Shown here: positions 24,577 to 36,210 of the stretch, one piece after another | Layout of the letters: every line of letters starts with the position of its first letter | Position numbering within the stretch: position 1 is the stretch's first letter | NCBI GenBank assembly: GCA_018340375.1 | Contig: JAFFJZ010000041.1 | Location: 1,302,001 to 1,366,000, forward strand | DNA: 64,000 nt | Reading direction: 5' to 3' | Source of the DNA: Gonatopus flavifemur | Lineage: Eukaryota; Arthropoda; Insecta; Hymenoptera; Dryinidae | Position numbers and translations under genes: made by a program | The notes under the pieces: model-generated | What the model was told of the DNA's origin: nothing | What the model saw: only the letters and a program-made list of their open reading frames with translations | Database searches by the model: none

Positions 24577-25538
24577 CAGGGTGTCTAGCAAAATATGATT
24601 TTGGAATTCCCGACTAATTTCCGACTTTTTGCAGGATTTTTTGGGAAATTGCTGGATCGAATATAAAATGCACACACATCAATTTCAATCAACATTTTCG
24701 ATGGCGTAATGCAATCTAATAAGAAAAATGAATTCGAAGTTGAATATTCAAATATTGATCATTTTAAATGGACATGTTTTCAATCAATAATCCAAATCAT
24801 TCAAATCCAACTCGGCTCCATTTAATTATAATGCGTTTTGAAAATAAAATCAAGTATATTAAGTACATCTTAAAGAAGTCCGAACCAGACTATTTCACGA
24901 ACATTTGGGAATTCTTTCGAAAATCCTTGAAATAGTCGCAAGAATTCTGAGAGAATATTTGAAACAACTGTCAAATCTCCCCCAGGTAGAAATATTCTAT
25001 TGAATCCTATTACAAATGGTGAAATTTCTGATTAAATATCATTGAATTCCATTGAAACCTATTCATTTTCCCATTCATCAATGAGATTTTATAGATAATT
25101 TGTAACAGGGCCGTGAAATAGGACTTCTTGAGTTGTGTAAGATTTCTGGAATTCTATAAGAATTCAAAAAGAATTTTTTTTCGAGAATTCTTTAGTGGAT
25201 CATTCATTGCTGTCTAGACCTGGGTGAAGAAATTATTCTGAAAATATCTGAGAATCTTTGCATAACTCTCAAAATTAAAACAAAAAGTATCAATATTCAA
25301 TATAATCAACATTCAAAATAATTAATATTCATTTTAATTAAGATTTAAAATAATCAATATTCAATATAATCAATTGTTTGTCGATGGGGAAAACTTTTCT
25401 AAGTTTAAAAATTCTGCACACACAAAAATAAAAATATAATTGAAAATTTCCCGCAATTTTTTTCATTTCCTGACGTTTTTCCGACTTTTCCCGACGAAAG
25501 TACAATTCCTGACTAATTCCCGACTGCTAGACACCCTG
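24577..25538. mobile_element. TIR element, 962 bp, CCCGAC-word subtermini
   Basis: Ends CAGGGTGTCTAGCAAAATAT and (reverse complement) CAGGGTGTCTAGCAGTCGGG, with CTAAT repeated on both sides (a 5-bp TSD). Near each end the word TTCCCGACTAATTTCCGAC recurs. The centre repeats AATCAATATTCAATATAATC. Superfamily unassigned. Inserted in the TTAA element. Confidence 0.8.
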
Positions 25539-26092
25539 CTAATGCATATAATTCGGCAAACTTTTTTCCCCCTTAGAGGTATGTATTTAGGGAATAGAAA
25601 AAATTTTGCTTGTTTTAAAAGAATAATTATTTATTTAATTACAAAACTTTGAATATGGTGGTAAAAAAAATACTCCCTACTGGTGAGAATGATTCCAGCA
25701 CTCCAGGATGTTTGAAACCAAAAATCCCAAAAGATTCTCAATTTGTGATCTTGTCGTTATCGTCCGTACCTCAAACAAAATATTTTATTGAAGATTAACA
25801 AAATTAACAATATTTTGTGAAAGTGTACAAAAAAACGGCTTTTTTTCGTACTAAACGAAGTAAAAAAACATGTTGGAATTAATTTTTCAACACAATCGAG
25901 TTACGGACGATAGCCACGAGTGTTCTGAATATTGTGTAAAATTTTGAAGTTTTTTAGAAATCACTTCCGCCAGGTGCAAAAATGTCATTTCGAGATATTA
26001 ACGTTTAAAGTTTTTTTCATATGGAAATTGATTAAAAAAATACTCAGAGTAATTCAGTAAACATCATTTTTCTCCGTGTATATATATATTAA

Positions 26093-27562
26093 CCCCCTCA
26101 GACCTGATTTGATTCTGATGGAGACAACAATTTCTTTTCGATAGCTACTGGTTTCTGAGGCTCCTAGTATCCACTGTGAATTTTTTCAGAATTTTTAGTG
26201 ACGTATATTTGAAGATACTGATATGTCCATTCCAATGGACACTGGGCTTCTATGACTAGAATATGGGAGAAAAATTTAAAATAACTGTTCCTAATGAATC
26301 TTCATCAAATTTTAATGAATGAAAAAATCCAAGCACAATTATAAAGCATTCCAAGAAAAAATCATTTATTTTCCAACAGAAATATTTATTGAATACATAA
26401 TTCATTTTTTATTTATTTACGTATTATTTATTGATCATTTTATTGATTATGGAAGCCAGAAAAGCAATTCCTTCCTTTTAAAAAACACAAATCCCTGCTT
26501 AAAGTGTCATATAGAATCGTATAGAATCTCATAGATTATGATTCAAAAACATGATAAGATTCACAATTTCTATCATGTTTTTGAATCATATTTGATGATA
26601 TTTTATACGATTCTATATGACACTTTAAGCAGGGATGCACATGACATTTCACACAATACACGTGAGTTTTTTTATCCAAACAGTGCTTGCATCGTGTGGC
26701 TTCTGTTTTATCGTCATATTCTAGTAACTTCTAGTAATTTGTATGCGTTGACCAACCATAAGAATTTCGTTGAAGTTAATTTTCGTCCATCTTCACTAAA
26801 AGAAAAAATTGGTAACAGTTACCCCAGCGTATACAAATTTTTGCTCCACTTTGGCCCAGTCTTTGAGGTGAGGCCCATGCTGAACCAATGTAAGGCCCAT
26901 TGTAAATACATACTGAAGAATATGTTCTATGACTAATCAAATACTCGATAACATTCATAAAAAATCTAAAATTCATCGAATATTTAATGGATATAAATAC
27001 TTATATTATATGTAATAATTGTCATCAAGTATTTTCTGGATATTACTGAATATTCGATCGATCACATTCAGGAATACATTTGATAACTGTTACGAGTGTT
27101 TTTTTCAACGTATTATTTTACCCTTTTGAATTTACACGGGTTATTTTATTGTAGATGGATTTTGCTGACAGAAGCCCAGTGTCCATTGCAATGGACATAT
27201 GATATTGTTGCACAATATAGTTTTGTATTTACATATTTTAAAATACCAAAAATATTTTTTGGTACTTGACACCTCTCTAAAGTTGAAAATATTTTTTTGG
27301 ATATCCAAATTGCATCCTTTAGGATCAGTAAAATTCCCTAAAATCATGAAAATTACAGTATAAAAACTTTCGAAATTTTCATTACTTTAGTTCCTTCTAA
27401 AAACATATCATGATGAAAATATGACTCTGTATAATTTTTTATCATCAACTTATACCCGTATCTTAATGATATCATAGGTTTGAAACGGTTCTGATTTGTG
27501 AAACTGTTTTGATAATTTTCTAAATTCTATGTCCATTGGGATGGACATTGGGTCTCAAAGGG
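26093..27562. mobile_element. piggyBac-like non-autonomous element, 1470 bp
   Basis: TTAA on both sides (26089-26092, 27563-27566). Ends CCCCCTCAGACC and (reverse complement) CCCTTTGAGACC are of the piggyBac CCCNNTNAGAC type. The palindrome TGTCCATTNNAATGGACA recurs at about 26224, 27180 and 27530. No transposase domain is seen in the ORF at 26538-26936. It lies inside the larger TTAA element and itself holds a small element. Confidence 0.8.
26493..26634. mobile_element. CCC-type 2-bp-TSD element, 142 bp, near-perfect palindrome
   Basis: Ends CCCTGCTTAAAGTGTCATAT on both strands, target AT/AT. The arms ATAGAATCGTATA and CATGATAAGATTCACAATT...form an almost complete hairpin. It is the smallest member of the CCC group. 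Confidence 0.87.
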
Positions 27563-27579
27563 TTAAAAAAGTTATACAG

Positions 27580-28450
27580 GAAAAATAGCTGCTCTGAACG
27601 CTCACTCCGAGAATCTGCTAAAAAATTCAAGGTTGCGCAGTTACCCATGTTTGTATGGACCAATGGCCCAATGATGTACCAAGCATGGCACAATACCTGC
27701 CGAGACTTGTCTTGAACAATTTACCAAACTTGGCCCAGGCTTGGGAATGATAAGATCAGGACAAGCTTGGGCCAGTGGTTTTGCCAGGCCCGGTCCAATT
27801 CATTTACCAAGCATCAACCAATGCTTCTTTGATCACAGATATCGATAAAAAAAGTAATTGATTCGTATTTTGGTTCATAACTTTCTCCCTCAGAATACCG
27901 TACATGAATTATCTTGAAACATGAATTATCGAAGAACGTTCTTCAAAATCAGTTGATCTCCGTGTATGATTACATTTAAAAGTATCCTATCACCATTAAG
28001 TGAAGTTCTATCCTCACTTAGATCAATAAAATCTAGCTTGGTGTGTAAAACTAGTGTGTAGAATTAATTATGTCAGAAAGATCGGGCCAGCCCTGGCCCG
28101 ATGGTTATCCCCAAGTCTTCAGTCATCGTAAATTCAAAATTCAGTCAATATTTATAAACATTGTGCCACTGATGTGGGCAATATCGGCACAATTGTTCTC
28201 AACGAATGCTCGATTTTTACTCTCGTGCCAAGCTTGTACCAAATGTAGTGACCATTTCAAAAATATTAACGAATGTACCATCACTGACTATCCATTGAGG
28301 AAAACGGGACAATCATGGAACAATATTGGGCCAATTGTTCTTCACGGAGGTGTGTTTCTGACACATGTGCCAACCTTGGGACAAGTTTGGGTTTTTTTCA
28401 GTCTTGGCAATACCTGCATGGATAGCCTTTCTAGGCACCGCAACTGGTCA
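27580..28450. repeat. Word-repetitive block (TTGGCCCAAGCTTGG type)
   Basis: Many variants of CCAAGCTTGG, GGCCCA and TTGGGCCAA occur in both orientations, resembling 54290-55640 and the short blocks near 26840, 41060 and 44560. Termini were not resolved. The 156-codon ORF at 28070 runs through this block and is not credible. Confidence 0.55.
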
Positions 28451-28566
28451 AAAGGGTTGGAATCGCCCATACCAACTACAGGATATCAATTCTATGACTA
28501 TAAACTATCGAAAAATGCGGAGAAAAATCGATTTTTTTGAAGTGTCACAGTAGAGGGTCCCCTTAA

Positions 28567-29159
28567 TTCCATGATCGACTGATTTTCAGATGAGCCTTAA
28601 AATCAGCAATGTTACGATTTCAGCCGTAATATGGGATGAAAAATATTTATGGCCGTATTAAATTGAATTAAATCGAGCAATGTGCTGATTATCAGCAATG
28701 CATATCTTATAGTCAGTCAGGTAGAGTTTGATGGATAATTCAGTCAAAAATATCTGAAAATAAGATTAGAATTCTTTCATTTCCACTATTACAATTGGTT
28801 ATACATACACATATATAAATATGTGCATATAATTAATTACAGTTTCAGTTCAATCAAATTATTTCAGGTTTTTTTTTTATTATTCAAGGGGCCTAAAAAA
28901 TTCAGTGACAATTTGTCATACCAACTTCGTAAAAGCTTGTTATTGGATTTTCCGCACTGTTAATGGATTCTTTATTTCGACACTTTCACTTCAACATTAC
29001 AACACAAATTGGGATTAATTCAAACTTTCAGGGGTATTCACATTTGCACTAATTCTCAGTTCCCGTAAAAATTTCCCCAAATTGATCTATGACTTCACAT
29101 TACACATACTATCAAATTATACTATTATGAAATTATTTATCACATGCGTCGATCGAAAC
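28567..29159. other. Unique AT-rich stretch
   Basis: No supported feature. Confidence 0.35.
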
Positions 29160-29242
29160 GGTACCATGGCGAAGTGGTCAAACGCAAAGGACTAGGACAG
29201 GTCGTTACAGCAACACGTGGGTTCGAATCCCTGATAAGAGTT
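29160..29242 (+). repeat. tRNA-like sequence, SINE-like head
   Basis: A box TGGCGAAGTGGTCAAACG and perfect B box GGTTCGAATCC are spaced as in a type II (Leu/Ser-like) tRNA. The acceptor and anticodon stems do not pair (GTACCAT against ATAAGAG), so this is a tRNA-derived element or a dead tRNA rather than a working gene. Confidence 0.55.
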
Positions 29243-29595
29243 GGAGATGTTCAATCTTCAAAAACTACGATCACGATATAATTGAACAGTCAACAAGTGA
29301 AGTGAATAAATTCACACAACATAGACATTGTTTTTCGTATCCTCCGCATAAACACAAACATATTTCTCATCGTCGATAGGTAATGCCATGTTGAGTAGAA
29401 CAAAACCAAAAACAATGGACGAACCCATTTATCAGGAACAATTCGCTTTGAGTTCCAGTTCAAAATCAGTTTTAATTTCAGTTGAATAGAGATTAATGTA
29501 AGCTGTATTCATGTTTGAGTTTGAGAAGATTTTCCAGTGGCTGACTTTAAGTCAACCGAGTCTTCTTTTGGTTGCATCTTGAATTCAGCTCATAT

Positions 29596-29617
29596 CAGTG
29601 GTGCCCAGAGCTTGTGT

Positions 29618-29677
<60 letters not shown>

Positions 29678-29794
29678 CATTCAAACATGCGACGCAGTGG
29701 AGGATCGAGATGGTGCAGGCCTGCACCTACTTTACTACGTCGCATGTTTGAATGCACGGGAAGAGAGACAGAGAACAAGCTCTGGGCACCACTG
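29596..29794. mobile_element. hAT MITE, 199 bp, with (CT)n microsatellite in one arm
   Basis: TIRs CAGTGGTGCCCAGAGCTTG match perfectly at both ends, and the 8-bp TSD GCTCATAT lies at 29588-29595 and 29795-29802. The arms continue as TGTCTCTC and its complement GAGAGACA, then ATTCAAACATGCGACG and its inverse, so the element is a hairpin. The left arm's CTCT has expanded to about 27 repeats at 29621-29675; the right arm has not. Confidence 0.92.
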
Positions 29795-29829
29795 GCTCAT
29801 ATTCTAACTGAAATTAAGTTTTTCTTTTC

Positions 29830-30060
29830 ACCGTGATTGTTTTCGGATCCCTTGGTGGCGATGTTATTGACGAGACTCGAGCATGCAATGCAATGCAATG
29901 TATACCACGGTTTCCGGTATGGCCTCATACCGGTCCCATATGAGTTTCATCTCAATTGGTTGAGAAATGCGAAAAAAACATTTTTCAGCAATCTGCATTG
30001 TTTCCCGATTTTTTCCAACAATATTGGCAGAGTTTTTCTTTCTGTGGTATCGGAAGAAGT
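29830..30060 (+). repeat. Dispersed repeat family A, fragment
   Basis: Carries the CCCATATGAGTTTCATCTCA block, TTGGTTGAGAAATGCGAAAA and the CAGCAATCTGCATTGTTTCC block shared with 38.7-39.6 kb. Confidence 0.6.
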
Positions 30061-30294
30061 GAGTGATATGTTTTTACTGGATTTTTTATCGATTATATCA
30101 GTTTTTTATTACTCGTTCTATTTACTGCTTATTTATTGATTTTATTCATTATTCGTCATTTATCTCTCGGTGATCGATTATGTAATTGGCAGTGACCAGT
30201 TTGTCAATTTGTACTACCTACAGTCACAAACGAATCATGAAACATTTGAAAATACTTGAATTCAGCGTTACTACTGATAAATAAGGGTTGTTAA

Positions 30295-30538
30295 GGTGAT
30301 ACCAGCGACCCCTGAAGATGCAACCAGACCCATTGTTTAGAAAAGGACACAACCAAAATTATTTCTGACAAATTACTCGAAAACAAAAGAATAAAATCAA
30401 AATATCGCTCTGTACAGACCTTCTTCGATCAATAAAGGTGGTCTGTACAGAGCGGTATTTTCCTTTTACTGCTTTATTTTCGAATAATTTGTCAAAAAAG
30501 ATTTGGCTGGGGTTGCATCATCAGGGACCGCTGGTCCC
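30295..30538. mobile_element. TTAA-target MITE, 244 bp, palindromic
   Basis: TTAA on both sides (30291-30294, 30539-30542). Ends GGTGATACCAGCGACCCCTG and (reverse complement) GGGACCAGCGGTCCCTGATG continue into GATGCAACC on both arms. The centre TCTGTACAGACC and GGTCTGTACAGA completes the hairpin. Kolobok-like by target and GG start; no coding. Confidence 0.85.
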
Positions 30539-31003
30539 TTAAGGGCCATGGAGCATCAGAAAACGGACAAAATTTTGCTACGTAGTTTTTAAATAACTAA
30601 GCAATGATTACAAATTTAAAAAATATACAGCAATAAAGTGGCTCTAAATATAAATAAACATATTTTTAAACATGAGAAAATAAGTTATACAAATTATTGA
30701 CATTTGTAGGTTAATATGTTTATAATCGTTTGCATGATTCTCAGGAATCACTTGCAGTTTCAGTTTCATATTAAAAGTTCAATTTTAGCAATGTATTTCA
30801 TCACTGCAAATTCAAGATTTGTATTTAGTGCTCAGTTGATCAGAAAGTACGTAGCGGAATTTGCCCATTCCTCGAAGGACTTTGTGATCCTTAAGAAGAC
30901 ACTAGTCTTACGCTAGCCGGTACGCTAGCCAAATATTTTACGATTTGAAAAAAAAATACTCCAATATTTCGAGAATACTGAAGAGAAATATTGAGGAATG
31001 TTG

Positions 31004-31304
31004 CACGCGGAAAAACCGGATCTATTAATATTAAGAAAAAATTTATCAGCGTTTAGAAAAATGATTGGCAATTTAGGGAAAAAGAGGATCGTTGAAAAAT
31101 ATTCGTAATAAGTCTATCAAAAATACGTAGACAAAATATTAACAGTTGATAGTTTCATTGGTATTTTTCACAGTGAAATTATCAATTGTTAAAACATCGA
31201 CTACGAATTTTTAGTAGACTCACTACGAATATTTTCCAGCGATCCTCATTTTCCCTAAATTGACAGTCATTTTTTTAAATATTAATAGACCCGGTCTTTC
31301 CGTG
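31004..31304. mobile_element. CAC-type palindromic element, about 300 bp
   Basis: Ends CACGCGGAAAAACCGGATCT and (reverse complement) CACGGAAAGACCGGGTCTAT, then TTAATATT on both arms. The arms pair through most of the length (for example AGTTGATAGTTTCA against GTGAAATTATCAATTG). No clear TSD. An outer inverted pair CGCTAGCCAAAT (about 30920) / ATTTGGCTAGCG (about 31313) suggests insertion in an older palindrome. Confidence 0.65.
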
Positions 31305-33273
31305 CACACTAGATTTGGCTAGCGTTTCAGCGTTAGGATTTCCCTAAATATCACGAAAGATATTGCATTTCTAGAATCGTTACGTAGGTAGGACAACATG
31401 TTGTATAAACGTTCCTCAAGGTTTTGTTTGATGCGCATATTTAGGAATCCCATTGGGGGAAGTGTTGATTCAGCCACCCTATCATTTCATCGATGAATCA
31501 GCAGTTTCTGTAATCGAACACTACACCAACGTTGCTAATAAATTGACAATGAAAGACTTTGTTTTAACATTATTCAAATGGATCGTAAATACTTTTGGCA
31601 ATGTAATTTTATAGAATTCTTGAAGAATCCTTATGTTTTCCCTTAAAATATGGAAAAGTGGGAAACATCAGTCTGCAGATTTTCACGTTTTTTGAACCAT
31701 AAAAACGTCGTCTAAATACTCTTCAATAATTCTAATTGATAATTCGAGTATAGGAATTTTGATTTCCAATCATGAGATTGTGAGAATTTATGAAACTTCT
31801 TGATTTATTATACATACGACATATTTTGAAAGGTCTAGATCAGAAATGGCGGAGTTCCGGAACAATCTTTGGAAGACATTTTTTGTGAGATGAACAAAAA
31901 GTGTATCACATGATGCTTTGTAGATTGATACGTATATGCATATAATATTGAACGACTATATTCGATCAAACCAGTTTCAGGCGTCCCAACATTACAGACT
32001 CCCAAAATTAGCTACTCGATAAATTCGAATAAATATACCAATATGTTCAAATTTACTGTACTTTTTTTTGCTTCTCATCATTACCATCATCGTTATCATT
32101 ATCGCGAAGAACAACATAACACGTGATTGGATAAATAACACGTCCCTTCTCACTCACCGGTTATCTCTTTTTCTTGGTTATTTTTTTCCTCACTCGACGC
32201 TTATTTGTTCCCTTACGAAACCGCTTCGCACAACACTTACTTCCATGTAACAGCAGTAATCAGCTGCAGAAGTAGTAAAACACGTGGTGCACCGGTGTCA
32301 CGTGCCAATAATAGTTCAACGACAAGGAACGAAGAGACAGGTATCCATGCACTTAAGTACGTATCTGTACACGCCTGTGTACGTGTGTTCGTGTAGGAGA
32401 ATGCGCAGAAATATTTTGCATCTACCGGTATTGTCGTGTGTTCGATGTTTCAATCACCGTAAAATCTCACTTCGATTATATCTTTCATCCCGTGGATTCC
32501 ATTTTTGCGTGATTACCGAGGTTATTGATCGAAGTTCAATGATGTACGGAAACCTTGCGAACTCGTGCGATGTTTGAACCCATCATCCGAATGTATTCCA
32601 TTTTCCATTGTGGTAGTGAGCGCCCGCTCGTACGTACGAATGAATGAATCATCATCTCCGGTAATCCCCGGAGAAAGAAGTTTTCATCCATTTGAAGTCG
32701 CGTACGCGTGGATCGTAAGAAGTAATAGCAGTAGTAGCAATATGAGATTTTAAACCGACGAAGTTACGAATAGAAGAAAAAGAAGTAACTAGTACACGTG
32801 GCTGGCGGCACTATATAAATGGCGCTCTGAAATTCCATGTGTTTTGTGTCTTCTTCCTTTCTTTCCTCCTTTCTTCCTTTCTTCCTCTTTACACGCGTTT
32901 ACGCGGCTTTTTCGCCTCTGTCCGGCCGAGTTTTTCGTCGAGACGATACTGCGGTGCCAGACACGCAATATTTTTGCACGGCACGCGCGCGCGTTCGCGT
33001 CCGTCTCTCTTTCTCTCTTATTATCTCTTTCTCTTTTCATCCCTCATGTACAAACACAGGTCCGTGTTTTTCATGTACGTACGTGTCTCTTTAGCGTATT
33101 TTCTCTTGTTGCCTTGTCCCATGGTTGGGAAAAAAAGAGATACGCGTGTGTGGGGCACGCACGCACGCATGCACCTATATCGGCACACGAACGCAAACGA
33201 GAAGAGAGGAGAGAGATGTACGTTCGGAGGAAGGGAGAAAAATCGATGGAGCTGAGATGAGGTTGGTCCATGC
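31305..33273. other. Unique stretch becoming GC-richer, promoter-like near its end
   Basis: From about 32200 the sequence has many CpGs and (ACGTAC)/(CGCG) runs. A TATATAAAT box lies at 32812-32820. Three plus-strand frames are open around 32839-33260, but they are TTTCTC-rich low-complexity translations. This may be the upstream region of the possible first exon at 33573. Confidence 0.35.
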
Positions 33274-33280
33274 TATATAA
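33274..33280 (+). promoter_or_regulatory. TATA box upstream of possible first exon
   Basis: TATATAA within CATGCTATATAACCCC lies 299 bases before the ATG at 33573, leaving room for a 5' UTR of about 270 bases. No exact initiator was identified, and the TATA match alone is weak evidence in AT-rich DNA. Confidence 0.3.
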
Positions 33281-33572
33281 CCCCTACCGGCATACGATGT
33301 GTAGGGTTGTTGTGCGAATGTGTGTATGTGCGCGCGTGTCACCCTTCCTTCTTCCTTTAGGGTGAAGCACTCGCCGTTTAGGGGGCCGACTGTAAGGGGA
33401 GTGTAAGGGAGGTGGTTAGTAACCGATGGGATTATTGTGCAATTTTAACGTAGACTTACAGCGACAGCCTCCCGTGAACCCGAGACCACACCCTTTACGA
33501 TATGCCCTTCGGTTTAGAGGTTACCGTCTCGACCTATCCAAGGCCCTCGTTCCCCTGAAAAACAAATTCAAA

Positions 33573-33616
33573 ATGTCGTCTGTGATGTTTCTCCTTTTCC
33601 CACTGTCTTTCCTCAC
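33573..33616 (+). CDS. Possible first coding exon with signal peptide, unknown secreted protein
   Basis: The ATG is in a strong insect start context (TTCAAAATGTCG) and opens MSSVMFLLFPLSFL, a short basic-free start plus hydrophobic core typical of a signal peptide. It runs into a strong donor (CTCAC/GTAAGA, GT at 33617-33618) and leaves two bases (AC) of a split codon. An in-frame ATG at 33426 would add 49 residues but has a poorer context. An acceptor-like ACTTACAG ends at 33461, so the exon may also be internal. The next exon must start with one leftover base; the stretches at 43527 and 50271 fit. No transcript evidence is available. The hairpin element at 33687 would lie in the intron. Confidence 0.35.
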
Positions 33617-33686
33617 GTAAGAAATCCTGTACATTTCTTGTAATTCCTCCTTGGAGTTGGTGGGATGAATTCGGATATCGAATATA

Positions 33687-34265
33687 CAGGGTGACCAAAG
33701 TCGAATAGATTATATTTGAGGAGCGTATTCTGCAGCCAAAATGCGACAACTTTTCTATTTGGCAAATTTTTTTTTGAGGCTTGGTTTTTGAGATATGAAC
33801 ATTTTAGATTTTTTTTCAAATCCAAATCACTCAAAAGGAACTTACTGCTACACGCTTGAGCTTCATGCCATTCGCTAAGTTGGAAAATGGCGGATCTCTG
33901 GAAAAAAAAATCAAACTCTCTTATCATTGCTTGTTCCGGAGTTATAACGATTTGAAGTTGCTGAATTCTGATTGGCTGAAAAATTAGCTAAAAAATTTCA
34001 AATCGCTATAACTTTAAATTAAAAAATGATAGGATAGTTCAATTTTTTTTCCAGAGATCCACCACTTTCTAACTTAGCGAATGGTGTCAAGCTCAAGCGT
34101 GTAGCACATAGTGCCTTTGAATGATTCGGATTTGAAGAAAAATCTAAAAATGCTCATATCTCCAAAACTAAGCCTCAAAAAAAATTTTGCCAAATAGAAA
34201 AGTTGTTGCATTTTGGCTGCAGAATACGCTCCTCAAATATAATCTATCCGACTTGGGTCATCCTG
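33687..34265. mobile_element. Long-hairpin TIR element, 579 bp, TA target
   Basis: Ends CAGGGTGACCAAAGTCGAAT and (reverse complement) CAGGATGACCCAAGTCGGAT with TA on both sides. The two arms are inverted copies of each other over about 250 bp (for example GAGGAGCGTATTCTGCAGCC on both), separated by about 80 bp. The TA target and CAGGGTG ends suggest a Tc1/mariner-group or IS630-like MITE. Superfamily unproven. Confidence 0.87.
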
Positions 34266-34269
34266 TATG

Positions 34270-34559
34270 TCTTATGAAGAATATTATAGAGGTGTGAATT
34301 CTATCCCCCGAGAAGGAAATCATCTAAACAAAAAATTTATGCCGAAAAATTGAGAGAAATTTGTCATCGAGAGTGAAAATTGCAACTCCTGACGTGCCGC
34401 ATTATGCAGTTTCTCAGAGAATTTCACAATTTGTGAACAATTGCTTCCTCGTTGGAGGGAAGCTTTGTGATCGTTACGGGGGACCGAAAATTTTTGTGTA
34501 CCCAAACTCAAAATCTCTTAGGCCAAAATGTTCCTCCAAACTTGGGGAAAATTATTGGT
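34270..34559. other. AT-rich stretch, nothing identified
   Basis: No supported feature. Confidence 0.3.
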
Positions 34560-35002
34560 TCCGTGTATGTCTGTCTGCTGTGTATGTGTGTGTGTGTGTG
34601 TGGATTAATTTGCGGAGGCGCATATTTTCCGTTCCATTCGTCCGATTCCGATAAAATTTATACCACAGCTGGAGAGTAAGGCGATAGTAGTCTCATAGAA
34701 GTTTCAGCCCGATTGACCCGGAGCATTCGGGTGGAGGAGGACAAATGTGTTGAAAAATTGCGATTTTTGCGAACTCGCACGCTCCGCTTCCTATTATCCG
34801 ATTGCAATGAAACTTATACCAACGTTCTAGTTATGATCCGATAGTGCTCCCATATGAGTTACATCCGAATCTGTTGAAAACTGTGGGAAGTTTTGTTTTT
34901 GTAAGCCGCATCGTTACGCAATATTTTGAAAGCATGCCTTCCCTATGTTTGTATCATCCGAATGCCATCAAACTTGGGAAATATTCAGTTCACCAGGTGG
35001 TA

Positions 35003-35231
35003 CACTGGAAAAAATATTCGTGAATTTCCAAGCAGAGAAGTATAGTGAAAAACTTACAGGTTGGTAAATTTCCAAATTGTTCGGAAACTCACAAATTCTC
35101 TGTAAATTTCCAAACAATTTTTGTGATTTCCCAGGAAAGATTTGTCAATTGACAAAACTTGTTTGTGAACTTACCAAAAAATGTTAGGTAAAAAACTTGC
35201 AAACCTTTTTTTGGAAGTTTTTTGTACAGTG
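35003..35231. mobile_element. CAC-type 2-bp-TSD element, 229 bp
   Basis: Ends CACTGGAAAAAATATTCGTG and (reverse complement) CACTGTACAAAAAACTTCCA, flanked by TA. Family A reads through at the empty site (GTGGTAGTTGTACG). Body word: GGAAATTTCC / TTTGTGAA. Confidence 0.78.
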
Positions 35232-35486
35232 TAGTTGTACGATATGAATTACATCAACCAGAAAATTTAAATCACCGATTAGGAAATCAATTTCCGGTAC
35301 ATTTATCTGAAAATTCCAAACCTTATGGGATTCTTCCCAACATTTGACAGTAAATTTCCGGACACGTTGGGAAAATTCCCAACGCATGTATGTGGTAATT
35401 ACTTTACATAAATATATAGGGATATTCCGATAAAATTTTTCACAGTGCAGGCGAAGTGGGATTGAGAGAAGGAAATAGTAAACATT

Positions 35487-35711
35487 CACGGAAAAAATAA
35501 TTTAGCTGCAGCAGTTAAATAGCTAGCACGGACACGGACAGCCATTAAATTAGCTCCTGCAGCTAAATTTTAACTGTTATCGCAAATAAATTAACTGCAA
35601 ATGCAAATTCTTTTGCTGTAACAGCTAAAATTCAGCTGCAGGAGCTAAGTTAATGGCTGTCCGTGTCCGTGCTAACTACTTAGCTGCTGCAGCTAAATTT
35701 TTTTTTCCGTG
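35487..35711. mobile_element. CAC-type 2-bp-TSD element, 225 bp, AGCTGCAGC-word body
   Basis: Ends CACGGAAAAAATAATTTAGC and (reverse complement) CACGGAAAAAAAAATTTAGC, target TT/TT, empty site confirmed by family A (AAACATTGAGCTTTG). Both arms contain GCACGGACACGGACAGCCAT in opposite orientation. Confidence 0.88.
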
Positions 35712-35840
35712 TTGAGCTTTGCAACAAAATTTGAACATCTCGTGAATATTGTCATCATGCGGATATGTTCCGTTCCTATCATGCGATCGTAATGAAGTTT
35801 CCACCATAATTTTGTGCAGTGCCGATAATGATCACGTATA

Positions 35841-36210
35841 CACGGAGAGAGAAAATTTGCTGACGCAGCAAATCGAGGTATTATATATAGAATAGCAAAA
35901 TTTTTTGCTGACCTAGCTAAAAATTTGCTATAACAGCAATCGTCTTAGCTACGACAGAAATTTTTTAGCTGTGGCAGCAAAAAATGTTTGCTCCGCCAGC
36001 AAATTTTCAGTATTATATATAGAATAGCAAACAAATTTTGCTGGAATAGCAAACATTTTTTGCTGCCACAGCTAAAAATTCGCTGTCGCAGCTAACAAGA
36101 TTGCTGGAACAGCAAATAGTTTGCTGTCACAGCAAAACATTTGCTGCTCTGACAAAAGGAACCCAGCAAAAGTAGATTTCGCTGCCACAGCGAATTCCTT
36201 TTTCTCCGTG
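35841..36210 (+). mobile_element. CAC-type 2-bp-TSD element, 370 bp, TTGCTG/CAGCAA body, copy a
   Basis: Ends CACGGAGAGAGAAAATTTGC and (reverse complement) CACGGAGAAAAAGGAATTCG, target TA/TA. The body is built of TTTGCTGNNNCAGCAAA palindromes. TATTATATATAGAATAGCAA occurs twice within it. Copy b at 37656-38025 has the same length and about fifteen differences by eye. Confidence 0.92.

Larger units (their letters stand above)
24512..28562. mobile_element. TTAA-target element, Kolobok-like, about 4.05 kb, carrying nested insertions
   Basis: TTAA lies on both sides (24508-24511 and 28563-28566). TIRs GGAGACCCTCTACTGTGACA and (reverse complement) GGGGACCCTCTACTGTGACA match for 19 of 20 bases, and a T/A-rich tract follows each. 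An inner inverted pair (GTTATCGTCCGTA near 25755 and TACGGACGATAGCC near 25912) suits a palindromic interior. No transposase or THAP-like zinc-finger frame was seen. Kolobok is suggested by the TTAA target and GG-starting ends; piggyBac is the alternative. Confidence 0.75.

Noticed and set aside
26538..26936. piggyBac transposase in the 132-codon ORF
   Set aside because: No DDBD or DDE motif or cysteine-rich tail is visible. It overlaps the right arm of a nested palindrome.
28070..28540. 156-codon plus-strand ORF
   Set aside because: It runs through a GGCCCA/CCAAGCTTGG word block and ends at the TTAA element terminus; not gene-like.
29160..29242. A functional tRNA gene
   Set aside because: The A and B boxes are good, but the acceptor and anticodon stems do not pair; treated as tRNA-derived.
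32837..33260. Two overlapping 138-codon ORFs and an 85-codon ORF in three frames
   Set aside because: All three plus frames are open because of TTTCTC/CpG low-complexity sequence. No frame is favoured.
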